Below the pieces are notes generated by a model, which saw only the letters and a program-made list of their open reading frames with translations, did no database searches and was not told the origin of the DNA. 64,000 bases of DNA from Odobenus rosmarus divergens (taxonomy: Eukaryota; Chordata; Mammalia; Carnivora; Odobenidae), in NCBI RefSeq assembly GCF_000321225.1, contig NW_004450582.1, positions 1,163,148 through 1,227,147 of the forward strand. The letters are read 5' to 3'. Each line of letters starts with the position of its first letter. The first letter of the stretch is position 1. Of the stretch, positions 56,216 to 64,000 are shown piece by piece. Made by a program: the position numbers and the translations under genes.

Positions 56216-57419
56216 AAGAACAGAAATATATAGTGATTAATCATTCAGCTTCTTTTTGTCTTCAAATTGGCACACTTTATTTTGTCTTGCTGATGCTTAC
56301 ATAGAATGCAATGAAGTATTTTTATGCAGGAATACTAGAAAAAAGATGTTTCTATTTGGAAAATACTCTAGCTCGTTGAATCTTTAGTGTGAAGTTTGCG
56401 TGAGGTGAAGAAGACCTGAGTGAGTGAAACATTTAAAATGGTGAAAAGCTTATCTTAAAGTTTTATATTCTGTATTTAACCCTTAAAATATTTTGAAAAG
56501 AGAATAAATATTTCCAAGAGGACAAAGGTTCTGTTTAAGGGATTTGATTAAATCAGTGAAAAACTTGGATAACAGTTGCCCAGAACATTTTGATTATTTT
56601 ATCCAAAAAGGATTTATTTCCAGATGATATGAAGACATGCCTTTAAGATACTATAAGATATATTGTTGACTGAACTTTCTGCCTGAGATGCATTTCTGAA
56701 ATGAGTAACTGGAATATTGAAATGTCATATGGAAGCTTGTCATTTGTGAATCCATTTTTTAAAACAATTCTTAACATCTAGTAGATCTTTTGTACTATTA
56801 AAGATTTTCTTAAAAAAAAAAGATTTTCTTATTTACATGTAGATAAGGAGGCATGCAGTTTGTCTCTTTTTAGTTACATGGGAAGTGTAATATTTTCTGA
56901 GGAGGGGTGACAGAAAAGAGGAGCGTGCTGTATTATAACTTGAGAATATGGTTAATATGGGAAATTTATTATGGAACCAAAAAGATATAAAGTGTTGATG
57001 GCCAACAGTCAGAGAGCAACTAAGACTGATAGAAATTTATAGAATGCCTGATTGTCCAGTTTGTAATTCTCCTTCATAACCCAGGAAGCAAATGTAAAGA
57101 AGATTGAGTAGTGGTTGGCCACAATAAAGATAAAGTCCCTACCCTCAAAAACTTCATAGTTTCATTGACAAAACAGATGTTCTGTCTTAAAGCCTCTGAG
57201 TTCTAAGCTCTCTGTAGACATGAACAGCCTAGTTCCAATTTATGTTATGGAATCCTTATTTTTCAGATCCTCTCCAAGTACCTAGCTCAGTGTTTGGAAC
57301 CTAGCTCAGTGTTTGGAATATGTATTGGTTAAATTAAACTGGCAATATGGAATCAAGTGCTAGAGGGAAAGGCTGTGCTTTTATTCTTAAGAGTGGCTAA
57401 CAGCACATGAAGTAGCTCA
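56216..57419. other. 1.2 kb without a gene
   Basis: No gene is recognised. It contains a poly(A) microinsertion-like direct repeat at 56801-56831, an antisense L2-like patch near 57115-57190 (AAGTCCCTACCCTCAAAAACTTCATAGTTTC) and an L2-like 3' patch at 57240-57330. Confidence 0.5.
57281..57318. repeat. 19-base tandem duplication
   Basis: CCTAGCTCAGTGTTTGGAA occurs twice in direct succession (57281-57299, 57300-57318), within an L2-3'-end-like context (cctagcacagtgcctggca). Confidence 0.95.
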
Positions 57420-57668
57420 CCTATAGAGGAATTACACTGGGCTTCTCTTCAGAAACCATGTAGGCATGAGGAGAATATAAAGTGAAATATTAATAGTTAT
57501 GGGGAAAACCAAACCTCCAACCACCAACCTAGAATTCTGTATCCCCAAAATGATCCTTCAAAAATGAAGGAGACATAAAGACTTTCTGAGACAAAACAAG
57601 GACAATACCGCACTGGGAATTTGTCACCAGTACACTTGCCTTGAAAGAAATGTTAAAAGAAAGATGAT
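57420..57668 (+). mobile_element. L1 fragment (ORF1 downstream region)
   Basis: CAACCTAGAATTCTGTATCCCC, ATCCTTCAAAAATGAAGGAGACATAAAGACTTTCTGAGACAAAACAAG and TTTGTCACCAGTACACTTGCCTTGAAAGAAATGTTAAAAG parallel the same L1 section at 18120-18240. Confidence 0.8.
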
Positions 57669-57824
57669 TTGTAAATATTCCAGTCCATGGCTTGTCTTTT
57701 TATTTTTTTAATTGCGTTTTTTAGCATATTTTTATTGGCTTAAATATTTTGCGCCCAAAGCTTGATACCAAAATATATTGTGCTTTAACTGTTTCTGGAA
57801 ATCATATTTTTGAAATGACTGTTT

Positions 57825-58623
57825 TCAGTAAAGCTTATTTGAAAACTTAGATATGGCATGAGTAGGCAGAGGGAGAAATCCGGTTACGTTGTAGGACCAA
57901 TGACACAGACTGCTGACACCACCATAAGTTTTGGAACAAAAAATGGCCTGTAAAAGTTGTCCTGCATTGGACTGAAATGGCCAACTGTCGATACCCCCAC
58001 CTTGATCACTCATTGGTTGTGGGCCCCCCTGGGAAAGGCGTGACCTTGGCCATGGTAGCTTGCTGCCCCTGAGGCAGTCCCTCAAAAGGCTGATTGCTCA
58101 AGGCTGTCTGTTGACTGTGCTACCAGCAGCTGGGGCAAAAAAAGCATTCCTTTTTTTTTTTTTTTTTAAAGATTTTATTTATTTATTCAAGAGAGAGCGA
58201 GCGAGAGAGTGGGAGTGAGAGATGAGAGAGAGCATGAGCGGGAGGAGGAGCAGAGTGAGAAGCAGACTTCCCGCCAAGCAGGGAGCCCGGTGCAACTTGG
58301 GGCTCGATCCCAGCACCCCGGGACAATGACCTGAGCCGAAGGCAGACGCTTAACAGACTGAGCCACCCAGGCACCCCAACAAATCAATCCTTGAAGGGGT
58401 ATCTGGGTAACACATCTCCAGGTTCACCTCAAATCTATAAGCCTGGGACCCATTTTTATTTGTGGTAAGAGGCCCTATAAATACGGGGCAGAGGACTCTA
58501 AGAAAACTGTGTATGTGGACAAACCTGAGTTCCCTTACAAGAAGAGCCACCTGCAAAGCAAAGGGCTCAAAAGTAGGGCTTAGGGGAACAGTTAAAGGAA
58601 CTGGGTACAAAAAAAAAAAAAAA
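57825..58623. other. Unclassified block with A-tract, split by a SINEC
   Basis: 57860-58140 and 58378-58623 are more GC-rich than their surroundings, and the right part ends in an A15 tract (58609-58623). The sense strand has long frames broken by a few stops. The antisense strand has an 86-codon frame (57825-58085). The poly(A)-like end suggests a retroposed transcript or an old LTR-type element, but I recognise no parent gene. Confidence 0.25.
58150..58377 (-). mobile_element. SINEC, antisense
   Basis: T16, AAAGATTTTATTTATTTATTC, a body of AGCGAGCGAGAGAGTGGGAG and GAGCGGGAGGAGGAGCAG, an extra GTGCAACTTGGGGCTCG near the core, and end GAGCCACCCAGGCACCCC. Confidence 0.95.
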
Positions 58624-58649
58624 CAAATGTATAAAGTCTTAGATTTGTA

Positions 58650-59690
58650 AGGTTCTTTTGTATTCAAGTCACAAATCGTAAATATCAGACTTGTATTTTC
58701 ATGCAGAAGGTTATATGCTCTTCTTAGGTAGATATGATGCTTTTAGGAGAAATGCCTGACCTTTCAAGTTCAATTAATGACTCAGCACCCTGGAGAATGT
58801 TCCTGATTATTGTTGTGTTTTTGTAACAGCCTCTATGGTTCTTCGCCTGAGGAACAGATTACCTTTCCATGTATTAGCAGTCAATATTATTAAAAGGGCC
58901 ACTTGCTGTCGTTTATTTAAGCTTCATCTCTTGGACTGTTCTTAGTTTGGCACAAGACACTGTATAAATTATATACGTATATACACCCCCAAATTGCTCC
59001 CTGGTTTGAAAATGGAATCTATGAATTGGCTTCTGTGTCTTTTTTTTAAGAGTTAGTACCATGGGGATGAATAGTCTGCTTAGTTCTGTGGTTGGCATGA
59101 TTCTTCCAAGTTAGGTCACCTGTGTTTTCTTACTACCAGTTGCCCACACTTTAGGCAACAGTTAAATTTCCATCACTAAAAAGTACGTAGTTAGAATACA
59201 AAACTAGTGATTTAGTAGAATTAGCTACATCAGTGCTTTTAATCTGTTGATTGTTTCCTTTCATGCTAACTAGCAGGAGTTTACTCATTTCACAGTTTTA
59301 AACTTTCCCATTGCAGTCAGAACTGGTGGGGAATTATTATCCTGTACTGCAGTGGTAAACTTTTAATCATTTGTTGAAAGCATTATTGGGCAGGAGAGAA
59401 GAAAGCTGACAGAAACATCATGATAAAGGAAACTAGGTTTATCCATTCTTAATTTTACTGAGACAACATTACATATATTTTGCTTTACTGTATTTACATA
59501 ACCTGTGGCGGTGGATCTGCTGTCATAAAGTTAAACCTGTAGGTTTCTACAGCCCATTAAAAGAAATGTTAAGGTGTTTCAGTTAGGTTTAAAATATAAC
59601 CCAAGAATGAGGAGGGGTGAATACAAGCAGAACAGTGAATCAGTGAATTGGGGGTAGTGATTTGTTGATTTGGAGATAGATACATGTGTA
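58650..59690. other. 1.0 kb unannotated
   Basis: No gene or repeat is recognised. Confidence 0.45.
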
Positions 59691-59861
59691 CGTATGTACA
59701 CACACACACACACTCACTCACTCACTCACTCACTCTTTTGCCAAATGGCCAAACTGGATATAATGAGAATTTCCTAACACTCACTCACTCACTCACTCAC
59801 TCACTCACTCACTCACTCTGTTTTGCCAAATGGCCAAACTGGATATAATGAGAATTTCCTA
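59690..59861. repeat. (CA)n(ACTC)n microsatellite in an 85-base tandem duplication
   Basis: A CA run leads into ACTC units, then a 41-base unique block (59736-59776). ACTC units follow again, then the same 41-base block (59821-59861), identical. The period is 85 bases. Confidence 0.97.
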
Positions 59862-60329
59862 CTTGGGGTCAATGCTCCTATAGCAAACCCAGCTCTGTAC
59901 AGCCTTAGGTGTTTAGAAGTTATATCAGCCAGGAAACCAGTGAGAACCCCACATGCCACAGGCCTTGGGAGATGTAAACAGTAAAACTAGTTACTTCTGT
60001 GTAATTCAGATTTAACTATACAAATTATAAGATTTCCTGAGGGAATGATGATTTAAGAGAGCTAGTAAATTTCAAACCCTGAGAAAAATATCACTTAGCG
60101 AATTACAGTCTTTCTTATCTATATAATAATTTAAATCTGAGGAGTCATATATGCAACAAAGTTTAAATTAACTCTGGTTATGATATGTCCTCTCTAAACC
60201 ATAACTCTCAGTAATCAAAATGGTTTTCCATTTAATTAGTTTGAATTGAAGAGCTTTTTCTCTTTTTCTTTTACTTCTACGTCATTAATGAAATTATCAT
60301 TTCTGCTTCTAGGACGACTGTATGATTTC

Positions 60330-60400
60330 ATTTGTACCTAATGTAGTACACACTACATAATAGGCACTCAGTAAATCTTTATTCGTTCTTTTAGGAGGCA
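60330..60400 (+). mobile_element. L2 3'-end fragment
   Basis: GTAGTACACACTACATAATAGGCACTCAGTAAATCTTTATTCG matches the L2 terminus (cagtgcctggcacatagtaggcactcaataaatatttgttg). Confidence 0.65.
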
Positions 60401-60461
60401 AGGAGAGGCAGGATAATTAATCACCAACTTACATTAAGTAAATTGAAAGATAAAGCTTTTC

Positions 60462-60664
60462 TTTTTTTTTTTTTTAAAGATTTTATTTATTTATTTGAGA
60501 GAGAGAGAATGAGAGACAGAGAGCACGAGAGGGAAGAGGGTCAGAGGGAGAAGCAGACTCCCCGCCGAGCAGGGAGCCCGATGTGGGACTCGATCCCGGG
60601 ACTCCAGGATCATGACCTGAGCCGAAGGCAGTCGCTTAACCAACTGAGCCACCCAGGCGCCCCC
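60462..60664 (-). mobile_element. SINEC, antisense
   Basis: GAATGAGAGACAGAGAGCACGAGAGGG subtype, near-consensus. TSD GAAAGATAAAGCTTTTC at 60445-60461 and 60665-60681, a perfect 17-mer. Confidence 0.98.
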
Positions 60665-60774
60665 GAAAGATAAAGCTTTTCATTGTCACTTCAAAACCTG
60701 CCTCTTATTGCCATTTCACTGCTTTGAGGAATGCCTACTGTATCACTAATGTGTCCAGCAAGAAAGCATCCTGT

Positions 60775-60803
60775 GTGTGTGTATGTACATACATACATAC
60801 GCG
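60775..60803. repeat. (GT)n(ACAT)n microsatellite
   Basis: GTGTGTGTGTATGTACATAC followed by ATACATACG. Short. Confidence 0.85.
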
Positions 60804-61574
60804 TTTCTCTTCACTCATTGCTGTCACTCCACAGACAAACAGGCTTTTGACAAAACCTGGCACTTCCCTCCTGACTGTTTTTCATAAATCCACCTGGCAC
60901 ATATCACTGTAGAACTTTCGTTCTAGTTCTTTGCCTGGACCTTGGCATATATTTGAATTCTACTGAGCCAGTGCTGCCTTCTCCAGGTGATTTGTTTTTA
61001 AGATTTTTTTACTGCCAACCACAGGGACTGAATTTTATATCCCACAGGTGAATATGAAATTCTCAGTCCCTTCCCCAAACCCATCACTCTATCATCCTGG
61101 ACAATAAGGATCCCTCTTGTTTCTTGCTGTTTTTCTGCTTGTATTCTTTTTCAACTTGTCTTTCATATGAAAGAAACAATCTTTCTTGCTTTTTCAGGCT
61201 CTTTAATTTTTGTTGTGGAATTATCTTCAGATATTAAACTCCCCACAAAGCCTTTCTATCCTTACTGGAAAAGAAGTGGCAATTTGCTTACTGAAACCTT
61301 TCTTTTTATTCAGTTTTTATGACTGACTGACTCCTCACGGCTATCATATTAAAATCTTCTGACCTTTCATTTATACATAAGTATGATTTAATTAGACTTA
61401 CGCTGTGTTCAATGTTTATACATATAACTGTGTTACTTGTATGCTTTTAGTATGTGTATGTAGATCTGTAATACAGATAAACCTAAAGGGCAAACTCTAT
61501 TTAGTATGTGTATCTATATCTCTAATATAACCTAAAGGGAAAATTCTATATTTTTTATGAACCAGTCAGTCTAC
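60804..61574. other. 0.8 kb unannotated
   Basis: No gene is recognised. An approximate 60-base duplication (TTAGTATGTGTATGTAGATCTGTAATA near 61449 and TTAGTATGTGTATCTATATCTCTAATA near 61501, each followed by ACCTAAAGGG) indicates an old local tandem duplication. Confidence 0.5.
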
Positions 61575-62081
61575 TGTTGGGTTTGGGGCAGGCTGCCCCA
61601 AAATATACTGCCTTGGCATATTGATTATTGTGAGTTAAAGTCACTTAAGAAATAGCCCATGCAAGAAGGACACTGACTCTCTTCTCTCCCTCTGAAAGCA
61701 GGAAATAAATTCCCCATGTGAAGGGTATCCTCCCTGCACCTGGAGGGTAAAAAGCATCCTTATTGCCAAAGAGAAGGAATTCAAGTCTGAGAAGGCTGTA
61801 TAAACAAACCTTGTTACTACTTCTTTACTAATTTCCTACCGCAAGCCCAAACCCCTTTGTCTTATCACTTCCTCACAAGTATATTCTTTCTTTGTCTAAA
61901 ACATAAAAGCTGCCTGTTTCTGGGGACTTCTTTGAAGCTCTTATTTCTAAGAGCTTCCATACATATGGATTTATTTTGTTATTCTCCTGTTCATCTGTTT
62001 TATGTCAATTTAATTACTAGACCAGCCAAAGAAACCGGAAGGGGAAAAAGGAAAAGTTTTCCTTTCCCCTTCAATACTACA
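61575..62081 (+). mobile_element. Probable endogenous-retrovirus solo LTR
   Basis: About 507 bases beginning TGTTGGGTTTGGGGCAGGCTGCCCCAAAATATACTGCC and ending TTTTCCTTTCCCCTTCAATACTACA, i.e. TG...CA termini. It contains AACATAAAAGCTGCC, a possible TATA-like region, and near the 3' end ATGTCAATTTAATTACTAGACCAGCC, a motif I associate with mammalian ERV LTRs. No viral gene is present. The family is not assigned, and no clear target duplication is seen. Confidence 0.5.
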
Positions 62082-62333
62082 TGAGACGAACTTCCAACAA
62101 ATGTTTAAGACACTGTTGACAGAGCTTAGGAATTTTTAAAATTCATATTTTCCCCCTCATTTGTATTTTTTTCCCTCACCCATCTCTCTCTGTTCTTTGG
62201 TGGTGGATCAGGGCTGTTGTAGTGAGATTTCTACAGGTCTGATGTCCAAGGTCAGTACTGAGTAGTGGTTGAGGCATCATATGACTGAGAGTCACTAGTG
62301 TAACTCCATTGTATAATTTTTGATAAGGTAACA

Positions 62334-62527
62334 GGGTGCCTGGGTGGCTCAGTTGGTTAAGCGACTGCCTTCGGCTCAGGTCATGATCCTGGAGTCCTGG
62401 GATCGAGTCCCGCATCGGGCTCCCTGCTCGGCAGGGAATCTGCTTCTCCCTCTCCCACTCCCCCTTCTCATGTGTTCTCACTCATTCTTTCTCTCTCAAA
62501 TAAATAAATAAAATCTTTAAAAAATTT
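62334..62527 (+). mobile_element. SINEC
   Basis: GGGTGCCTGGGTGGCTCAG head, GCGACTGCCTTCGGCTC, and an AATAAATAAATAAAATC tail. TSD TTTTTGATAAGGTAACA at 62317-62333 and 62528-62544, a perfect 17-mer. Confidence 0.97.
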
Positions 62528-62544
62528 TTTTTGATAAGGTAACA

Positions 62545-63286
62545 AAAGTAAAAGAATTAAGAAGAATAATGCAAGTGAAAATGCCATGTAACTATAGAAT
62601 GTGTGCGTACACACACTCTCTGGGAATGATTTCAGTCCTTGCAAAGTTAGTGGTAGAGACGAAGCGTATTGCTGCTATAATTACTGACAGTCCCTGTAAA
62701 TGAATACAAATTGGTTTAGAGATCTAGCAGGCAAGTAGAAGATCTGCTGGCTTATCTTAATTTATTGGCATGGATCCCTAGGCTAGTGGTATCCTAATTG
62801 AATGCAGAATACTGTTTGTTCTTGAAGTAAAGTATTTTTCATGTTCCCCAACAGGATACCTAGGTGATCTTTTGTTTTGATACTGAATTTTATTTCATTG
62901 TTAAATGAATCAAAATGATACAAACTGAACTGAAGATTCATTATTTTAATGCATCTTATGCTATTTTAATTTTGGGGGAGAAAGCTTGAGGATTGATAGG
63001 TTTTAACAAGAAAGCAGTATCTATTACTCGCAGATACTGAGTTGTCTGTAAGCGAGCCCCTTTACAAAATAGCAGCAATGCCAGGAGAATCTGTGTGGGA
63101 GTTATGCGTATGTATGCGTCTTTCTAAAAGAACTATGTAAAAATCTACTGAAAATCCATGTAAGTGACTATCTAATATGTACTCACTATATCATAGCAGC
63201 CAAATTTTAAAATAGAATTATAGTTGATTTGAATTAATTTCTATATTTAAAGATAGAGAAAACTTCGACAAAATTTACTGACAGTC
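62545..63286. other. 0.7 kb unannotated
   Basis: No gene or repeat is recognised. Confidence 0.45.
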
Positions 63287-63301
63287 AGAAAAGCTGTCTT
63301 G

Positions 63302-63508
63302 GGGGCGCCTGAGTGGCTCAGTGGTTAAGCGTCTGCCTTTGGCTCAGGTCATGATCCCAGGGTCCTGGGATCGAGCCCCGCATCGGGCTCTGTGCTCAGC
63401 CGGAAGCCTGCTTCTCCCTCTCCCACTCCCCCTGCTTGTGTTCCCTCTCTCCTGTCTCTCTCTGTGTCAAATAAATAAATAAAATCTTAAAAAAAAAAAA
63501 AAAAAGAA
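63302..63508 (+). mobile_element. SINEC, young subtype
   Basis: GGGGCGCCTGAGTGGCTCAG head, CCCACTCCCCCTGCTTGTG, and an AATAAATAAATAAAATC tail. TSD AGAAAAGCTGTCTTG (63287-63301) and AGAAAAGCTGTGTTG (63509-63523), one difference. Confidence 0.96.
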
Positions 63509-63523
63509 AGAAAAGCTGTGTTG

Positions 63524-64000
63524 TTCTTTCTGCTTAGTCTTCCCTACTGTTCAAGTCAGTTAATGGAGACTTTTGGGTGGTATTTGAAATACATCTTATA
63601 TGTAAAGTGCACAATTTATCCTGGGAGTCTGAGACGTGGATTAGATTTTGACATCAAGTTCTGAAAGTTCATAAGCCTTAGGGACTGACTGACTCGTGGG
63701 TTATATTTTGATTTTTTATTAAGAAGCCAAAGAACTTTTCTGTTATGTGAATGAATACTGTAATACTCAAAGTCAATAGGAAATAAAGAAAGAATGATAA
63801 TAGGCATCCTTACATAAATGATGCTTTAATACTAGCATAGTCAACATATTGGTTATCTTAAAAACTGAATTCTGTGTTTACAGTAAAAATTAAGGTATGC
63901 CGTCTTTAAGATGGAAAAGGTGGCATTAGGTTAATGTGTAAAATGATCTTAACTTGGGAGTTACCCAACAGGCACTTTGGCTTTGGACTAAATGTAACTA
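63524..64000. other. Right end of window, unannotated
   Basis: No gene or repeat is recognised. A 63-codon antisense frame at 63616-63807 has no domain. Confidence 0.45.

Noticed and set aside
59700..59861. Repeat-spacer pattern that could be read as CRISPR-like
   Set aside because: It consists of ACTC microsatellite units and one tandemly duplicated block in a mammalian genome. There are no distinct spacers.

Overview
This window is AT-rich nuclear DNA from a carnivoran mammal. The diagnostic signal is the tRNA-Lys-derived SINEC family: about 44 copies or fragments, recognised by the head GCGCCTGGGTGGCTCAGTC, the ATGATC..GGGATCGAG core, a CT-rich stretch and an AATAAATAAA / poly(A) tail. 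The family is restricted to Carnivora. The subtypes with a CACAAGCAGGGGGAGTGGGA-type body (reverse strand) suggest an arctoid such as a bear, seal or mustelid relative; that finer placement is from memory, not a search.

I see no complete protein-coding gene, rRNA, functional tRNA, CRISPR array or operon. The open reading frames are short, and most are readings through SINEs or decayed L1 elements. The window looks like intergenic or deep intronic DNA. The only exon-like signal is a 71-base stretch at 52590-52660, with good splice consensus on both sides and one open frame. I could not identify its protein. A small CpG cluster lies about 420 bases downstream.

Layout. 1-565: antisense L1 3' end. 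1.3-2.6 kb: old MIR and L2 pieces. 3.1-6.0 kb: a 5'-truncated sense L1 (ORF2 plus 3' UTR) with a SINE inside it. 7.2-8.0 kb: a SINE inside a SINE, then another SINE. 8.0-13.2 kb: SINE-free and mostly unrecognised. 13.2-15.9 kb: SINEs, L2 and MIR. About 16.2-21.0 kb: a nearly full-length but internally deleted old L1 carrying two SINEs. 22.1-22.45 kb: a Tigger-type DNA transposon with inverted ends. 23.2-24.0 kb: L2. 24.6-24.9 kb: a SINE broken by a 50-N assembly gap. 25.4-34.0 kb: many SINEs, a hAT-type element and an MLT1-type LTR. 34.0-41.4 kb: no SINE, one antisense L1 end. 41.4-56.2 kb: the densest SINE region, including three copies stacked on one target site. 57-64 kb: L1 and L2 pieces, a tandemly duplicated ACTC microsatellite, a probable ERV LTR and four SINEs.

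The best-supported observations are structural. Many SINEs have readable target-site duplications (TSDs), so their insertion history can be followed. The N gap is probably spurious, because its flanks share an identical 26-base overlap inside one SINE. Three SINEs of different subtypes were inserted one after another at the same site. A 58-base micro-SINE keeps only the first bases and the tail of the family. I found no convincing new biological system.
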